Positions 8,742-20,024 are shown, counted from the first letter of the stretch. The stretch is 64,000 nt of DNA from Mangrovibacter yixingensis (GCF_020523985.1 NZ_JAIVKM010000012.1:18145-82144), one strand, 5' to 3'. A program made the numbers and translations. Notes: generated by a model from the sequence alone, not told the origin.

Positions 8742-11567
8742 ATGGACAAGATAGAAATTCGGGGCGCCCGCACCCACAATCTGAAAAACATCAATTTGGT
8801 CATTCCGCGCGATAAACTGATTGTTGTGACGGGGCTGTCTGGGTCGGGTAAATCATCACTGGCATTTGATACACTTTATGCAGAAGGCCAGCGCCGCTAT
8901 GTTGAGTCGCTTTCAGCTTATGCGCGCCAGTTCCTTTCACTCATGGAAAAACCGGATGTTGACCATATTGAAGGCCTCTCCCCGGCGATTTCTATTGAAC
9001 AGAAATCCACATCGCATAACCCGCGTTCTACCGTCGGCACCATCACCGAAATTCACGATTACCTGCGCCTGTTGTTTGCCCGTGTAGGCGAGCCACGCTG
9101 CCCGGATCATGATGTCCCGCTGGCTGCGCAAACCGTAAGCCAAATGGTCGATAATGTGCTGGCACAACCTGAAGGCAAACGCCTGATGCTGTTGGCACCT
9201 ATCATTAAAGAACGTAAGGGTGAGCACAGCAAAACGCTGGAAAACCTGGCAAGCCAGGGCTATATCCGCGCACGTATTGACGGCGAGGTTTGCGATCTGT
9301 CCGATCCGCCTAAACTGGAACTGCAGAAAAAACACACCATCGAAGTGGTCGTGGACCGGTTTAAAGTGCGCGAAGACCTGGCACAGCGCCTTGCTGAATC
9401 ATTTGAAACTGCACTGGAATTATCTGGCGGTACTGCCGTTGTCGCCGACATGGACGACACCAAAGCAGAGGAACTTCTGTTTTCTGCGAACTTCGCCTGC
9501 CCGATTTGCGGGTACAGCATGAGTGAACTGGAACCTCGCCTGTTCTCCTTCAACAACCCGGCGGGGGCCTGCCCAACCTGTGACGGGCTGGGTGTACAAC
9601 AATTTTTCGACCCCGAACGGGTTATTCAGAATGGCGAGCTTTCACTGGCTGGCGGCGCGATCCGTGGCTGGGATCGCCGTAATTTTTACTATTTCCAGAT
9701 GCTGCGTTCACTGGCAGATCATTATGAGTTCGATATCGAAGCCCCCTGGGACAGCCTGGGTGCCGATATTCAGAAAGTGGTGCTGTATGGTTCCGGCAAA
9801 GAAACCATTGAATTTAAATATATCAACGACCGGGGCGATACCTCGGTGCGCCGTCACCCGTTTGAAGGGGTGCTGCACAATATGGAGCGCCGTTACAAAG
9901 AAACGGAATCCAATGCGGTGCGCGAAGAGCTGGCGAAATTTATCAGTAACCGCCCCTGCACCAGTTGTGGCGGCACCCGCCTGCGCCGCGAAGCCCGCCA
10001 TGTATTTGTAGAAAACACAGCGCTGCCGACTATTTCTGATATGAGCATCGGCCACGCCATGGATTTTTTCAGAAACCTGAAACTGTCCGGGCAACGGGCC
10101 AAAATTGCTGAAAAAGTATTGAAAGAAATTGGCGACCGCCTGCAATTTTTGGTGAATGTCGGGCTGAATTACTTAACGCTGTCCCGCTCTGCGGAAACGC
10201 TTTCCGGTGGGGAAGCACAACGTATTCGTCTGGCAAGCCAGATTGGTGCCGGGCTGGTTGGGGTGATGTACGTGCTGGATGAACCCTCTATTGGGTTACA
10301 CCAGCGTGATAACGAACGCCTGCTGAAAACCCTGATTCACCTGCGTAATCTGGGTAATACCGTCATTGTGGTGGAGCACGATGAAGACGCCATTCGTGCG
10401 GCAGACCATATTATTGATATTGGGCCTGGCGCGGGTGTTCATGGTGGGAATGTGGTTGCCGAAGGCCCACTGGAAGATATTCTCGCTGTACCTGAATCAC
10501 TGACCGGCCAGTACTTAAGTGGTGTGCGTAAAATTGGCGTGCCGAAAAAACGCGTCCCGGCAGACCCAAATAAAGTGTTAAAACTGAGTGGCGCCAGGGG
10601 CAATAACCTGAAAGATGTCACACTGACGCTGCCCGTCGGGTTATTTACCTGCATTACCGGGGTTTCCGGTTCGGGTAAATCCACACTGATTAACGACACC
10701 CTGTTCCCGATTGCCCAGAAGTTACTGAATGGTGGCTCCAGCATAGAACCTGCGCCTTATCGGGAGGTTCAGGGCATTGAGCATTTCGATAAAGTTATTG
10801 ATATTGACCAGAGCCCCATTGGCCGTACACCACGTTCTAACCCGGCGACCTATACCGGTATTTTCACCCCGGTGCGTGAGCTGTTTGCCGGTGTGCCGGA
10901 ATCCCGTTCCCGTGGTTACACCCCCGGGCGTTTTAGTTTCAACGTGCGCGGTGGCCGCTGTGAAGCCTGCCAGGGTGATGGCGTGCTGAAAGTGGAAATG
11001 CACTTTTTGCCAGATATCTACGTACCCTGCGACCAGTGCAAAGGGAAGCGCTATAACCGTGAAACCCTGGAAATTAAATACAAGGGTAAAAATATTCACG
11101 AAGTGCTGGATATGACCATTGAAGAAGCCCGCGAATTCTTTGATGCCGTACCGGCGCTGGCGCGTAAACTCCAAACATTAATGGATGTGGGGTTGTCCTA
11201 TATTCGCCTTGGTCAATCGGCGACAACACTTTCCGGCGGTGAAGCACAGCGTGTGAAACTGGCCCGCGAGTTATCCAAGCGCGGTACAGGCCAGACGCTG
11301 TACATTCTTGATGAGCCCACAACCGGCCTGCATTTTGCCGATATTCAGCAGTTGCTCGAGGTGTTGCACCAGTTACGTGACCAGGGCAACACCATCGTGG
11401 TGATTGAGCATAATCTGGACGTAATTAAAACCGCAGACTGGATTGTTGACCTTGGGCCGGAAGGCGGCAGTGGCGGCGGGGAAATCCTGATTTCCGGCAC
11501 ACCAGAAACCGTTGCCGAATGCGAGGCTTCCCACACTGCGCGCTTCCTGAAACCCATGCTGAAATAA
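8742..11567 (+). CDS. uvrA: Excinuclease ABC subunit A
   Basis: ATP-dependent damage recognition subunit of nucleotide excision repair; with UvrB it scans DNA and loads UvrB at lesions. The 941-residue protein is the expected size and has two ABC ATPase modules: Walker [10 protein letters not shown] at residues 31-39 and GVSGSGKST in the second half, each with an LSGGEAQR signature ([13 protein letters not shown] and [13 protein letters not shown]) and a DEPSIGLH or DEPTTGLH Walker B. Zinc modules [19 protein letters not shown]...CPTCDGLG and [14 protein letters not shown]...CDQCKGKRY are intact. Expression is expected to be SOS-inducible through the box at 8611-8626. It converges on yjbR with 7 bp between stop codons and no obvious terminator. 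Confidence 0.99.
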   Translation: MDKIEIRGARTHNLKNINLVIPRDKLIVVTGLSGSGKSSLAFDTLYAEGQRRYVESLSAYARQFLSLMEKPDVDHIEGLSPAISIEQKSTSHNPRSTVGTITEIHDYLRLLFARVGEPRCPDHDVPLAAQTVSQMVDNVLAQPEGKRLMLLAPIIKERKGEHSKTLENLASQGYIRARIDGEVCDLSDPPKLELQKKHTIEVVVDRFKVREDLAQRLAESFETALELSGGTAVVADMDDTKAEELLFSANFACPICGYSMSELEPRLFSFNNPAGACPTCDGLGVQQFFDPERVIQNGELSLAGGAIRGWDRRNFYYFQMLRSLADHYEFDIEAPWDSLGADIQKVVLYGSGKETIEFKYINDRGDTSVRRHPFEGVLHNMERRYKETESNAVREELAKFISNRPCTSCGGTRLRREARHVFVENTALPTISDMSIGHAMDFFRNLKLSGQRAKIAEKVLKEIGDRLQFLVNVGLNYLTLSRSAETLSGGEAQRIRLASQIGAGLVGVMYVLDEPSIGLHQRDNERLLKTLIHLRNLGNTVIVVEHDEDAIRAADHIIDIGPGAGVHGGNVVAEGPLEDILAVPESLTGQYLSGVRKIGVPKKRVPADPNKVLKLSGARGNNLKDVTLTLPVGLFTCITGVSGSGKSTLINDTLFPIAQKLLNGGSSIEPAPYREVQGIEHFDKVIDIDQSPIGRTPRSNPATYTGIFTPVRELFAGVPESRSRGYTPGRFSFNVRGGRCEACQGDGVLKVEMHFLPDIYVPCDQCKGKRYNRETLEIKYKGKNIHEVLDMTIEEAREFFDAVPALARKLQTLMDVGLSYIRLGQSATTLSGGEAQRVKLARELSKRGTGQTLYILDEPTTGLHFADIQQLLEVLHQLRDQGNTIVVIEHNLDVIKTADWIVDLGPEGGSGGGEILISGTPETVAECEASHTARFLKPMLK

Positions 11568-11574
11568 ACCGGCT

Positions 11575-11928
11575 CTAACGGGAATATTGCTGCTTCAGGG
11601 ATGCAGGCAGCAATTCCAGCGCCTGCTGCCGGGCATCTTCCACCAGGTAATAAATTTGGGAGTCCGGCAGGCTTCCATCCAGCCACAGTGTGCTCCAGTG
11701 CGCTTTATTCAGCAGCGCACTGGGGAAAACATCCTCATGAGACTGACGCAACAGCTCGGCCAGTGCCGGGCTGGTTTTTAGCGAAAGTGCCGGGCGGCCA
11801 TCCACTTCATGCAACATAGCGAACATCACATCGGCCAGTTTAATTTGTGTTGCGGCCCAATCGCGGTGTGCCGACTGGGTGACGCCCGGTTTATTCATAC
11901 AGAATGTGAGTAACTGAGACTGGTTCAT
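11575..11928 (-). CDS. yjbR: MmcQ/YjbR family protein
   Basis: A 117-residue small globular protein of the MmcQ/YjbR (CyaY-like fold) family, matching E. coli YjbR in length and context. The N-terminus is [20 protein letters not shown] and the C-terminal half carries [13 protein letters not shown], typical of the family. Its start codon overlaps the yjbQ stop (ATGA, 4 bp), so the two are translationally coupled. A longer reading frame upstream is only the yjbQ coding region in another frame. The biochemical function of the family is not established; some members have been linked to DNA binding. Confidence 0.9.
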   Translation of the reverse strand: MNQSQLLTFCMNKPGVTQSAHRDWAATQIKLADVMFAMLHEVDGRPALSLKTSPALAELLRQSHEDVFPSALLNKAHWSTLWLDGSLPDSQIYYLVEDARQQALELLPASLKQQYSR

Positions 11929-12350
11929 GGCATTGGCTCCCCTTGCAGCGTCACGGCAATACGCCGCGCGCCACCATGGATTCGGTGTTCCCCTAACCAA
12001 ATCCCTTGCCATGTCCCCAGCAATACTCGCCCGCGCTGTACGGGCAAGGCTAACGATACGCCAAGCAAAGAAGATTTGATGTGTGAGGGCATATCATCCG
12101 CCCCTTCGTAGTCGTGCTCGTAATTACCCTGGTCCGGAACCGTGCGTAAAAAATGCCGTTCCATATCGCCCCGCACAGTGGGATCACAATTTTCATTCAG
12201 CGTAAGCGAAGCAGAAGTATGCTGCAGCAATAAGTGCAACAGGCCAGTATTCACCTGGCTGATGGCAGGAATATTGCCGAGAATTTCCGCCGTGACAAGG
12301 TGAAAGCCACGAGGTTTAGCGCTGAGTGTCAGAATCTGTTGATGCCACAT
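11925..12350 (-). CDS. yjbQ: UPF0047 protein YjbQ
   Basis: A 141-residue protein of the YjbQ/UPF0047 family, known for weak thiamine-phosphate synthase activity in E. coli; the physiological role is uncertain. Family blocks are clear: [41 protein letters not shown] and [12 protein letters not shown], whose conserved histidines probably bind metal. The ATG at 12350 was chosen because the protein then begins [12 protein letters not shown] like E. coli YjbQ; the frame is open 10 codons further up. It forms a two-gene unit with yjbR behind the aphA terminator. Confidence 0.92.
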   Translation of the reverse strand: MWHQQILTLSAKPRGFHLVTAEILGNIPAISQVNTGLLHLLLQHTSASLTLNENCDPTVRGDMERHFLRTVPDQGNYEHDYEGADDMPSHIKSSLLGVSLALPVQRGRVLLGTWQGIWLGEHRIHGGARRIAVTLQGEPMP

Positions 12351-12370
12351 GGTGTTGTCCCTGGTTAACA

Positions 12371-12402
12371 AAAAGCACACGCAGGCTATTGGGCCTGCGT
12401 GT
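12371..12402 (-). terminator. Terminator of aphA
   Basis: A 10-bp perfect stem (12377-12386 with 12393-12402, loop of 6) followed on the minus strand by GC and five T residues. It separates aphA from the yjbQ-yjbR unit. Confidence 0.85.
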
Positions 12403-12485
12403 TTAAGTGTGCAGCATTTTGCTAAAAGGTAAACCCTGTGGCATCACAAGCGGCACAACTGGGTGGTGCACCGCCGTTCTGGTAC

Positions 12486-13196
12486 TCAGTATTCGGAGTT
12501 AACAATCACCTCTTCGCCAAATTTACCCGCAGAAGGCAACGGGCGATAAGTGGAGTTGGAGGCACGCAAAACGCGAATACCACGAATACCGGCATCGCGT
12601 GCCGCGGTGATATCGCCATCAGAGTCGCCGTAGAAAATCCGGATCTGTTTGTCCACCAGCCAGTTTGTTTTGGTGTTCTGGCCTGGGTTATCACCGGCAA
12701 AAATAACCGGGTTCATGCTGCTGGCGGGAATGTGGAAATCGTCCTGCAAGGTTTTGGAGACCGTTTCTGTTTTTGTCTGGCTGCGCCCGGTAATAAACCA
12801 GATGCTGTCACCCCGCCGGACGTGCATATCAATCAAGGCGCGGGCCACTTCTTTAGGGATGCTGAATTCATCCCAGCCATTATTCATTTTTTCCCAAAAT
12901 GCCGGGTTGCTCAGGTAGTCATTGCTGTCCGGGGAGAACATTTTCTTGCCGCGGTAAAAGCCGGGGCTTGAGAACAGCACGGTGTCATCAATGTCGAACC
13001 CAACAGCCATGGGCGGGCGGCCAAGCAGGCTATTTTCAATTTGCACCACAGATACCCAGTGAACCGGTGCCTGTGCAGCCAACTGTGCAACGTTGATACC
13101 GCTGTAAAGTGGTGGAGTGGATTCTTTGGCAACTGCGGTATGAGAAAGGGCCAGGCCCAGGAAGAGTGCGCCCAATGCGCGGGTCAGTTTATGCAT
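12486..13196 (-). CDS. aphA: Periplasmic class B acid phosphatase
   Basis: Magnesium-dependent non-specific acid phosphatase and phosphotransferase of the HAD/DDDD superfamily, acting on nucleotides and phosphomonoesters in the periplasm. The 236-residue precursor begins with a Sec signal peptide ([21 protein letters not shown]). The nucleophile motif is [11 protein letters not shown], the second motif is in [11 protein letters not shown], and the acidic pair is in [15 protein letters not shown]; it ends EEVIVNSEY as in E. coli AphA. I chose the ATG at 13196 rather than the upstream frame opening because it gives the correct signal peptide. Confidence 0.97.
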   Translation of the reverse strand: MHKLTRALGALFLGLALSHTAVAKESTPPLYSGINVAQLAAQAPVHWVSVVQIENSLLGRPPMAVGFDIDDTVLFSSPGFYRGKKMFSPDSNDYLSNPAFWEKMNNGWDEFSIPKEVARALIDMHVRRGDSIWFITGRSQTKTETVSKTLQDDFHIPASSMNPVIFAGDNPGQNTKTNWLVDKQIRIFYGDSDGDITAARDAGIRGIRVLRASNSTYRPLPSAGKFGEEVIVNSEY

Positions 13197-13362
13197 GTTA
13201 TCCCTGTGTATCACGGTGTTAGTTAATCTCGTTTTGCTCATCGCGTGAATTGAGGAAAACCTTAACGTTAAGCCGGTCTTGAGGGAAGGTTTTTTTATAC
13301 AAAAATAAGCAGAAAGTGTGATACCTGCCGGAATATTGCTACCCCGACAGGTAAGTAAGCAC

Positions 13363-14556
13363 TCACATCACTGCGGCAAAGGCTTCGGCAACGCGTTTAA
13401 CGTTACGTGAATTCAGCCCGGCAACACACATGCGCCCGCTGGCTATCAGGTAAACCCCGAATTCATCGCGCAGGCGGTCAACCTGTGCTGCACTCAGCCC
13501 GGTGTAAGTAAACATACCCCGTTGCTTCAGGAAGTAGCTGAAATCATGGTTTGGCAGCGCTTGTTTGAGCGTTGCTACCAGTGCTTCACGCATGCTCAGA
13601 ATACGCACACGCATTTCTTCCACCTGAGCCAGCCAGTCTGCTTTCAGTGCCGGGTCATTCAGCACCAAAGACACCACTTGCGCACCGAAATTCGGTGGGC
13701 TGGAGTAGTTACGGCGTACCGTAGCTTTCAGTTGCCCTAACACCCGGCTGGCGGTATCCGCGTCTTCGCACACCACTGACAAGCCACCAACACGCTCGCC
13801 ATACAGTGAGAAGATTTTAGAGAATGAATTGCTGACCAGCGCCGGAATACCGGCATTAGCAATGGCGCGAATGGCATAGGCGTCTTCGTCCATGCCCGCG
13901 CCAAAGCCCTGGTAGGCAATGTCCAGGAACGGAATTAACTGACGCGCCTTGAGCACATCCACCACCGCATCCCATTCTGCTGGCACTAAATCAGAGCCGG
14001 TCGGGTTATGGCAGCAAGGGTGTAACAACACGATGCTTTTTTCAGGCAAACCGGCAAGGGTGTCCAGCAGGGCTTGTGTGCGAACCCCTTTGGTTTCGTC
14101 ATCAAACCAGGGGTAAGTACCCACTTCAAAACCCGCACCCGCGAAAATGGCAATGTGGTTTTCCCATGTTGGGTCGCTCACCCACACACCGGATTCAGGG
14201 AAATAGCGTTTCAGGAAATCGGCCCCCACTTTCAGTGCCCCTGAACCACCTAATGTCTGAATGGTTGCAATCCGCCCTTCGCGAAGCGCCGGGTGCTCTG
14301 TGCCAAAGAGCAAGGGTGCAATGGCGTTGCGATAACCACCCAGGCCTTCCATCGGCAGGTAAACAGATGCGCCATGTGGCGCTGCATTCAGGCGGGCTTC
14401 GGCTTCTGCCACGGCTCGCAATTGAGGAATAGTACCGTCTTCATCGTAATAGAGGCCGATACTCAGGTTCACTTTATTCTGGCGGGGGTCGTCTTTAAAA
14501 CGTTCCATCAGCGACAGAATAGGATCGCCTGCGTAGGCGTCAACGTTCTGAAACAC
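13363..14556 (-). CDS. tyrB: Aromatic amino acid aminotransferase
   Basis: PLP-dependent transaminase for tyrosine, phenylalanine and leucine synthesis from their keto acids with glutamate. The 397-residue length equals E. coli TyrB and the sequence is nearly collinear from [20 protein letters not shown] to [13 protein letters not shown]. The PLP lysine is in [17 protein letters not shown], and [10 protein letters not shown] carries the cofactor-binding Asn. The start is taken as GTG at 14556, preceded by an AGGAGA ribosome site 9 nt away; the reading frame is open 29 codons upstream, but that extension has no family resemblance. Three 17-bp repeats lie about 200 bp upstream. Confidence 0.96.
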   Translation of the reverse strand: MFQNVDAYAGDPILSLMERFKDDPRQNKVNLSIGLYYDEDGTIPQLRAVAEAEARLNAAPHGASVYLPMEGLGGYRNAIAPLLFGTEHPALREGRIATIQTLGGSGALKVGADFLKRYFPESGVWVSDPTWENHIAIFAGAGFEVGTYPWFDDETKGVRTQALLDTLAGLPEKSIVLLHPCCHNPTGSDLVPAEWDAVVDVLKARQLIPFLDIAYQGFGAGMDEDAYAIRAIANAGIPALVSNSFSKIFSLYGERVGGLSVVCEDADTASRVLGQLKATVRRNYSSPPNFGAQVVSLVLNDPALKADWLAQVEEMRVRILSMREALVATLKQALPNHDFSYFLKQRGMFTYTGLSAAQVDRLRDEFGVYLIASGRMCVAGLNSRNVKRVAEAFAAVM

Positions 14557-14749
14557 GCGGGGGTTCTCCTGATATCCATTGAGTAGGGGTTGCCGCAAAC
14601 TAAGGCTTGTATATTCACCTGGGTTTATCTCAAGCCACAGCAACGGATAAAGCAGGTAACAACACGCTGTTTAACGGGAATAACACAATAAACCGGAAGT
14701 AGCGGGAAAGCGAGAGTAAAGCGGCGTGGATTAACGGTGGAACAACGAT

Positions 14750-14800
14750 TTCAGGCGGTGTAACACTTCAGTTGATGTAACAATTCAGGTGATATAACAC
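14750..14800. repeat. Three tandem 17-bp imperfect repeats upstream of tyrB
   Basis: Units begin TTCAG and end GTAACAC or close variants: 14750-14766 (TTCAGGCGGTGTAACAC), 14767-14783 (TTCAGTTGATGTAACAA) and 14784-14800 (TTCAGGTGATATAACAC). They lie between the alr hairpin and tyrB. Regular spacing of nearly two helix turns suggests a multimeric binding site, but the factor is unknown; a match to the TyrR box (TGTAAA-N6-TTTACA) is only partial. Confidence 0.6.
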
Positions 14801-14819
14801 CGGGCGGTAACCCGCCCGG
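14800..14819 (-). terminator. Hairpin after alr
   Basis: CCGGGCGG and CCGCCCGG form an 8-bp perfect GC stem with a 4-nt loop, starting 10 bp past the alr stop. No T run follows on the minus strand, so it may be a weak terminator or a 3' stabiliser. Confidence 0.55.
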
Positions 14820-14828
14820 ATGAATGAA

Positions 14829-15908
14829 TCAATCAAGGTAGTGCATGGCAACACGGGATGTCAGGCGGGTAATAAGTTCGTAAGCACTCACTTTTGTTAC
14901 TTCCGCTATGCGTTCAACGGGTAACCCTTCCCCCCACATCACAACGCTGTCGCCGGGGTGTTCCTGTGCATCTGGCCCCAGATCAACACAAATCATATCC
15001 ATGGCGACCCGGCCAACCAGTGGCACTTCACGGCCATTTACCAACACTGGCGTACCAGAAGGCGCACAACGAGGGTAACCATCGCCATACCCCATCGCCA
15101 CCACGCCCAGGCGCGTATCGCGTTGGCTCACCCAGGTGCCGCCGTAGCCTACTGGTTCACCAGCTTTGTGGTCACGTACCGCAATCAGGCTGGATGTCAG
15201 GCTCATGGCCGGCTGGAAGCCAAAATCGGCCCCCCAGGGTTTGTGGTCCAGCGGAGAAACACCATAGAGAATAATCCCCGGACGTACCCAGTCAAAATGA
15301 GACTGAGGCCAGAGCAAAATACCGCCCGAAGCCGCGATAGATTTCAGGCCAGGTTTCCCTTCAGCAAAATGGTTAAAAATAGCCAGTTGCTGTTCGGTCG
15401 CCCCCACTTCCGGTTCATCGGCACGGGCAAAATGGCTGACGATATTTACCGGTTGGCGCACATTTTTGCACTGGCTCAGGCGGGCATAAAACGCTTCTGC
15501 TTTTTCCGGGCGAACCCCCAGGCGGTGCATACCGGTATCGAGCTTCATCCACACCGTGACTGGCTGGCTCAGTTGCGCCTGTTCGAGGGCTTCAAGTTGT
15601 TCTTCGCTGTGCACCGCAGTATGAAACTGCTGGCTGGCGATAACCGGCAGGTCGCTGGCATTAAAAAAGCCTTCCAGCAGTAAAACAGGTTGGGTGATGC
15701 CCCCTTCGCGCAGGCGGATGGCCTCTTCCAGGCGGGCAACGCCGAACGCATCGGCATCAGGCAGGGTACGGGCCGTTTCTACCAAACCATGCCCATAAGC
15801 GTTTGCTTTCACAACTGCCACCAGGCGGCTGGACGGAGCCAGTTCACGCAGGCGTTGCAGGTTATGTCGCAGAGCGCGGCGGTTAATCACAACAGTTGCC
15901 GCTTGCAT
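14829..15908 (-). CDS. alr: Alanine racemase (biosynthetic)
   Basis: PLP enzyme interconverting L- and D-alanine to supply D-Ala for peptidoglycan. The 359-residue protein has the N-terminal TIM barrel with the PLP lysine at residue 34 in [10 protein letters not shown] and a C-terminal beta domain with the conserved MGYGDGYPR and [13 protein letters not shown] segments. It follows dnaB with a 14-bp gap and ends at a GC-rich hairpin, as in E. coli where alr is next to dnaB. Confidence 0.97.
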   Translation of the reverse strand: MQAATVVINRRALRHNLQRLRELAPSSRLVAVVKANAYGHGLVETARTLPDADAFGVARLEEAIRLREGGITQPVLLLEGFFNASDLPVIASQQFHTAVHSEEQLEALEQAQLSQPVTVWMKLDTGMHRLGVRPEKAEAFYARLSQCKNVRQPVNIVSHFARADEPEVGATEQQLAIFNHFAEGKPGLKSIAASGGILLWPQSHFDWVRPGIILYGVSPLDHKPWGADFGFQPAMSLTSSLIAVRDHKAGEPVGYGGTWVSQRDTRLGVVAMGYGDGYPRCAPSGTPVLVNGREVPLVGRVAMDMICVDLGPDAQEHPGDSVVMWGEGLPVERIAEVTKVSAYELITRLTSRVAMHYLD

Positions 15909-15922
15909 GTTTATTCCTTCAA

Positions 15923-17338
15923 TTATTCTTCGTCGTATTGCGGGCCTGCATAGTTATCGAAGCGCGACCATTGCCCGTTAAAGGTCAGACGCACAGTCCC
16001 GATGGGGCCGTTACGTTGCTTACCGATAATAATTTCCGCGATGCCTTTCAGATCACTGTTCTCGTGATACACCTCATCGCGGTAGATGAACATAATTAAG
16101 TCGGCATCCTGTTCAATGGAGCCGGATTCACGCAAGTCTGAGTTGACCGGGCGTTTATCTGCTCGTTGTTCCAGTGAACGGTTAAGCTGAGACAGCGCTA
16201 CTACTGGCACCTGAAGCTCTTTTGCCAGCGCTTTCAAAGAACGGGAGATTTCGGCGATTTCCAGGGTACGGTTGTCTGACAAAGACGGCACGCGCATTAG
16301 CTGGAGGTAGTCGATCATTATCAGGCTTAAGCCATCGTGCTCACGGAAAATACGCCGGGCGCGAGAGCGAACCTCTGTCGGAGTCAGGCCGGAAGAATCG
16401 TCAATGTACATATTGCGCTTCTCCAGCAAAATCCCCATGGTGCCGGAGATACGCGCCCAGTCTTCATCGTCTAACTGGCCGGTACGGATACGTGTCTGGT
16501 CGACGCGTGACAAAGATGCCAGCATACGCATCATTATCTGTTCGCCGGGCATTTCCAGGCTGAAAATCAGCACCGGTTTATCTTGCAACATGGCGGCGTT
16601 TTCGCACAAGTTCATGGCGAAGGTGGTTTTCCCCATGGAGGGGCGCGCCGCGACAATAATTAAGTCTGACCGTTGCAGGCCTGCAGTTTTCTTGTTGAGG
16701 TCCTGGTAACCGGTATCAACCCCAGTCACACCATCGTGCGGTTGCTGGTAAAGCGTTTCAATACGCGCAACTGTCGCTTCCAGGATCTGGTCAACCGATT
16801 TGGGGCCTTCATCTTTGCTGGCGCGGTTTTCCGCTATCTGGAATACCCGTGACTCAGCCAGGTCGAGCAAATCTTCGCTGGTGCGCCCTTGTGGATCAAA
16901 CCCGGCATCCGCTATTTCGTTGGCAACGGCAATCATTTCACGCACAACAGCACGTTCACGGACGATATCTGCATAAGCGCTAATATTCGCTGCACTTGGT
17001 GTGTTTTTTGATAACTCAGCCAGGTATGCAAAACCGCCAACACTTTCCAGTTGCCCCTGGCGCTCCAGTGATTCGGACAGCGTTATCAGGTCAATGGGGT
17101 TGCCAGTTTCCTGCAGGCGGTGCATTTCCGTAAAAATAAGCCGGTGCTGCCGGGTATAAAAGTCTTCCGAGACTACGCGCTCGGCAACATCGTCCCAGCG
17201 TTCATTATCCAGCATTAACCCGCCCAACACTGATTGCTCCGCTTCAAGAGAATGCGGAGGAACTTTCAGCCCGGCCACTTGCGGATCACGCGGTTCGCGC
17301 GGCTCAGCGGGTTTGTTGAAGGGTTTATTTCCTGCCAT
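15923..17338 (-). CDS. dnaB: Replicative DNA helicase
   Basis: Hexameric 5'-3' helicase that unwinds the fork and recruits primase. The product of 471 residues matches the E. coli length: N-terminal domain from [20 protein letters not shown], linker, and a RecA-like motor domain with Walker [10 protein letters not shown] and Walker B in [11 protein letters not shown]; the DRVEVYHEN-type C-terminal segment is present ([14 protein letters not shown]). I placed the start at 17338, where the protein begins as in E. coli; the frame remains open 14 codons further upstream. It diverges from qor across 133 bp. Confidence 0.98.
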   Translation of the reverse strand: MAGNKPFNKPAEPREPRDPQVAGLKVPPHSLEAEQSVLGGLMLDNERWDDVAERVVSEDFYTRQHRLIFTEMHRLQETGNPIDLITLSESLERQGQLESVGGFAYLAELSKNTPSAANISAYADIVRERAVVREMIAVANEIADAGFDPQGRTSEDLLDLAESRVFQIAENRASKDEGPKSVDQILEATVARIETLYQQPHDGVTGVDTGYQDLNKKTAGLQRSDLIIVAARPSMGKTTFAMNLCENAAMLQDKPVLIFSLEMPGEQIMMRMLASLSRVDQTRIRTGQLDDEDWARISGTMGILLEKRNMYIDDSSGLTPTEVRSRARRIFREHDGLSLIMIDYLQLMRVPSLSDNRTLEIAEISRSLKALAKELQVPVVALSQLNRSLEQRADKRPVNSDLRESGSIEQDADLIMFIYRDEVYHENSDLKGIAEIIIGKQRNGPIGTVRLTFNGQWSRFDNYAGPQYDEE

Positions 17339-17471
17339 AGTGAAAGGGTTTACCAAAAATTGAACGGGGAAACGTGGCATTATACCTGAAAACCGTCAGT
17401 TTGCAGGCAGTGGAATTCACTTACCTGTATCAGTAAACCACGATACCCGCACAGGAGGCAGCGAAACAGTT

Positions 17472-18455
17472 ATGGCAACGCGTATTGAATTTACCAAACA
17501 TGGCGGCCCCGACGTGTTACACGCCGTGGACTGGACGCCCCCCGAACCTGGCGACAACGAAGTCCAGGTTGAAAATAAAGCCATAGGTATCAACTACATT
17601 GATACCTATATTCGTAGTGGGTTATATCCCCCGCCTTCGCTGCCCAGTGGGTTGGGAACGGAAGCGGCGGGCATCGTTGCTAAAACCGGTAAAAATGTTA
17701 CCCATTTTCGCCCTGGTGACCGGGTGGTTTACGCGCAGAGTTCGTTAGGTGCTTACAGCAGCGTACACAATGTGCCTGAACATAACCTGGCTCTGCTTCC
17801 CACGGCAATTTCCTTTGAGCAGGCAGCGGCTTCTTTTCTCAAAGGGCTAACCGTGTTTTACCTGTTACGTAAAACCTATGAAATCAAACCCGGTGAAATG
17901 TTTTTGTTCCACGCCGCGGCGGGTGGTGTTGGGCTGATTGCCTGCCAGTGGGCTAAAGCGCTGGGAGCAAAGCTGATTGGTACTGTTGGTTCAGCACAGA
18001 AAGCTGAGCGGGCTATGCAGGCCGGAGCCTGGGCCACCATCAACTACCGTGAAGAAGACATTGCCGGGCGGGTTCGCGCGTTAACTGGCGGGAAAAAATT
18101 GCCGGTTGTGTATGATTCGGTTGGTAAAGACACCTGGGAATCTTCACTTGATTGCCTGCAGCGCCGGGGTTTGATGGTTAGTTTCGGTAATGCTTCCGGG
18201 CCGGTCACAGGTGTAAATCTTGGTATCCTCAACCAGAAAGGTTCGCTGTATGTAACCCGCCCTTCACTCAATGGTTACGTCACTAACCGGGAAGAATTGC
18301 AGGAAGCGAGCAGTGAACTGTTTTCACTGATTGCCAGCGGCGTGATTAAAGTCCAGGTGGCACAAGCGCAGAAATTTGCTCTGGCAGATGCGGCCCATGC
18401 ACATAAGATTTTGGAAAGCCGCCAGACTCAGGGCTCGAGCCTGTTAATTCCCTGA
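17472..18455 (+). CDS. qor: NADPH:quinone oxidoreductase
   Basis: Zeta-crystallin-like medium-chain dehydrogenase/reductase using NADPH to reduce quinones. The 327-residue protein has the N-terminal GroES-like domain and a Rossmann fold with the cofactor motif AAAGGVGLIACQWAKALG; the YDSVGKDTWESSLDCL segment and the C-terminus SSLLIP match E. coli Qor. No zinc-binding ligands of alcohol dehydrogenases are seen, as expected. An AGGAGGC ribosome site precedes the ATG and a terminator follows. Confidence 0.95.
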   Translation: MATRIEFTKHGGPDVLHAVDWTPPEPGDNEVQVENKAIGINYIDTYIRSGLYPPPSLPSGLGTEAAGIVAKTGKNVTHFRPGDRVVYAQSSLGAYSSVHNVPEHNLALLPTAISFEQAAASFLKGLTVFYLLRKTYEIKPGEMFLFHAAAGGVGLIACQWAKALGAKLIGTVGSAQKAERAMQAGAWATINYREEDIAGRVRALTGGKKLPVVYDSVGKDTWESSLDCLQRRGLMVSFGNASGPVTGVNLGILNQKGSLYVTRPSLNGYVTNREELQEASSELFSLIASGVIKVQVAQAQKFALADAAHAHKILESRQTQGSSLLIP

Positions 18456-18483
18456 CAGAAAATTGGTAATAATACAAATGATT

Positions 18484-18514
18484 AGGGCTTCCCGCAGGAA
18501 GCCCTTCATTTTTT
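18484..18514 (+). terminator. Terminator of qor
   Basis: Stem AGGGCTTCC with its perfect complement (18484-18492 and 18497-18505), loop CGCA, then TCATTTTTT. Confidence 0.9.
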
Positions 18515-18668
18515 ATAGTTCGCGCTGAATTTGTAGGGTACAGCTGCGATGAATTTGGTAGATAGCCAAAACATAGTGACAGATTTAATAAGTAAATAAT
18601 ATGTTGTTAACGGAAAAGTTGTAAAAAAGTTCCAAGGTTGTGATCAGGCGCTCAAACGTCCCGCCCTA

Positions 18669-18911
18669 TCAACGCATATCGCGGCGATAGTGTGAGCGTG
18701 ATTGGGTATTGTTACCATTAATGGCCCTGATAACCCACACCGCGACAATAGCCAGCAGTAACCAGGGCAACATTTTGAGCATTAGCACCAGCAGCCCGCC
18801 AAAGAACATCACGCCCATAGCGACCAGCAACGCAACAAAAACCCCCACCAGCGATACACCGGTCACCAGCAGCATAATAAAAAAGCCCAGCACAAATAAC
18901 AGTTCCAGCAT
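18669..18911 (-). CDS. pspG: Phage shock protein G
   Basis: An 80-residue inner-membrane protein of the phage-shock response, induced with the pspABCDE operon when the inner membrane is damaged. It is nearly all hydrophobic up to residue 65 (MLELLFVLGFFIMLLVTG..., two membrane segments) with a short basic tail RSHYRRDMR. Position between qor and dusA is the same as in E. coli. A sigma54-type promoter stands 30-50 bp upstream, which fits PspF/sigma54 control. Confidence 0.95.
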   Translation of the reverse strand: MLELLFVLGFFIMLLVTGVSLVGVFVALLVAMGVMFFGGLLVLMLKMLPWLLLAIVAVWVIRAINGNNTQSRSHYRRDMR

Positions 18912-18942
18912 CGTTAGTACCTCCAGGTAATAATCAGAGGTA

Positions 18943-18961
18943 TTACAAGAAACATGCCAAA
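18943..18961 (-). promoter_or_regulatory. Sigma54 promoter of pspG
   Basis: Minus-strand TTGGCATGTTTCTTGT fits the -24/-12 consensus TGGCACG-N4-TTGC, with GG and the -12 G separated by 10 bp. It ends about 30 bp before pspG. Confidence 0.85.
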
Positions 18962-18980
18962 ATATAATTACATGATTTTA

Positions 18981-19009
18981 AAATAAAAAACCCCAGCACA
19001 CAGGCTGGG
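18981..19009 (-). terminator. Terminator of dusA
   Basis: Six-bp stem CCCAGC/GCTGGG with a 6-nt loop, then a G and a T-rich tract (TTTTTTATTT) on the minus strand, 32 bp past the dusA stop. Confidence 0.8.
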
Positions 19010-19040
19010 ATATAGCGAATTTAACGATTATTGCGTCAAT

Positions 19041-20024
19041 TTAATCAACACGCACCACTTTACTCAGTGCGGTTTCCAGAACCTGAATATCTGCGCCAGG
19101 TTTATGGGCATTTTCACTCAGATAACGCCGCCACTGACGGGCACCAGGCACACTCTGGAATAAACCCAGCATATGGCGGGTGATATGGCCCAGGTAAGCG
19201 CCCTGGCTCAGTTCCCGCTCAATATACGGGTACATGGCTCGCACAACATCAGCCGGTGACGGGCTGTCTGTGGTGTCGCCAAAAATCTCGCGGTCAACGG
19301 ACGCCAGTAAACCCGGATTTTGGTAGGCTTCACGCCCAACCATCACGCCATCCATATGTTCCAGATGTTGTTTCGCCTCTTCCAGGGTTTTCACGCCGCC
19401 ATTAATCGACATTGTCAGGTGAGGGAAATCACGCTTCAGTTGCCATACGCGTGGGTAATCAAGGGGCGGAATTTCGCGGTTTTCTTTCGGGCTTAAGCCT
19501 GAAAGCCAGGCTTTACGGGCGTGAATAATAAACATGTCACACCCGCCTTGTTGGGAAACTGTTTGCACAAAATCACACAGGAATTCATAGCTATCCTGGT
19601 CATCAATGCCAATACGGGTTTTCACTGTAACCGGAATCGACACCACATCGCGCATTGCTTTAACGCAATCTGCCACCAGTTGCGCTTCCCCCATCAGGCA
19701 CGCACCAAAGCGCCCATTCTGCACCCGGTCTGACGGGCAACCGACATTAAGGTTCACTTCATCATAACCACGTTGCTCAGCCAGTTTCGCACACTGCGCC
19801 AGGGCCGCCGGGTCGCTTCCTCCCAGTTGTAGCGCAACCGGGTGCTCTTCTTCGCTGTAAGCCAGGTAATCGCCTTTACCGTGAATAATCGCCCCGGTTG
19901 TCACCATTTCGGTGTACAGCAGCGTATGGCGTGACAGCTGACGCAAGAAATAGCGGCAATGGCGGTCAGTCCAGTCCAACATGGGGGCAATGGAGAAACG
20001 CGACGCTGAGTACGCTGAGCACAT
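19041..20024 (-). CDS. dusA: tRNA-dihydrouridine(20/20a) synthase
   Basis: FMN-dependent reductase that makes dihydrouridine at positions 20 and 20a of the tRNA D loop. The 327-residue protein has the TIM barrel opening [16 protein letters not shown], the [13 protein letters not shown] loop followed by GACLM (the Cys is the proton donor), the phosphate-binding [12 protein letters not shown] segment and [12 protein letters not shown]. The C-terminal helical domain with [20 protein letters not shown] is complete. Length and sequence are close to E. coli DusA, with a shorter N-terminus. Confidence 0.97.
   Translation of the reverse strand: MCSAYSASRFSIAPMLDWTDRHCRYFLRQLSRHTLLYTEMVTTGAIIHGKGDYLAYSEEEHPVALQLGGSDPAALAQCAKLAEQRGYDEVNLNVGCPSDRVQNGRFGACLMGEAQLVADCVKAMRDVVSIPVTVKTRIGIDDQDSYEFLCDFVQTVSQQGGCDMFIIHARKAWLSGLSPKENREIPPLDYPRVWQLKRDFPHLTMSINGGVKTLEEAKQHLEHMDGVMVGREAYQNPGLLASVDREIFGDTTDSPSPADVVRAMYPYIERELSQGAYLGHITRHMLGLFQSVPGARQWRRYLSENAHKPGADIQVLETALSKVVRVD

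Noticed and set aside
10722..11174. Minus-strand frames inside uvrA and other large genes
   Set aside because: Shadows of the real coding strand; no start signals or family resemblance.
13363..14643. ATG-started longer TyrB frame
   Set aside because: The first 29 codons have no similarity; GTG 14556 with AGGAGA gives the exact E. coli length.
14557..14800. TyrR box upstream of tyrB
   Set aside because: No TGTAAA-N6-TTTACA match was found; only partial TGTAAC cores inside the 17-bp repeats.
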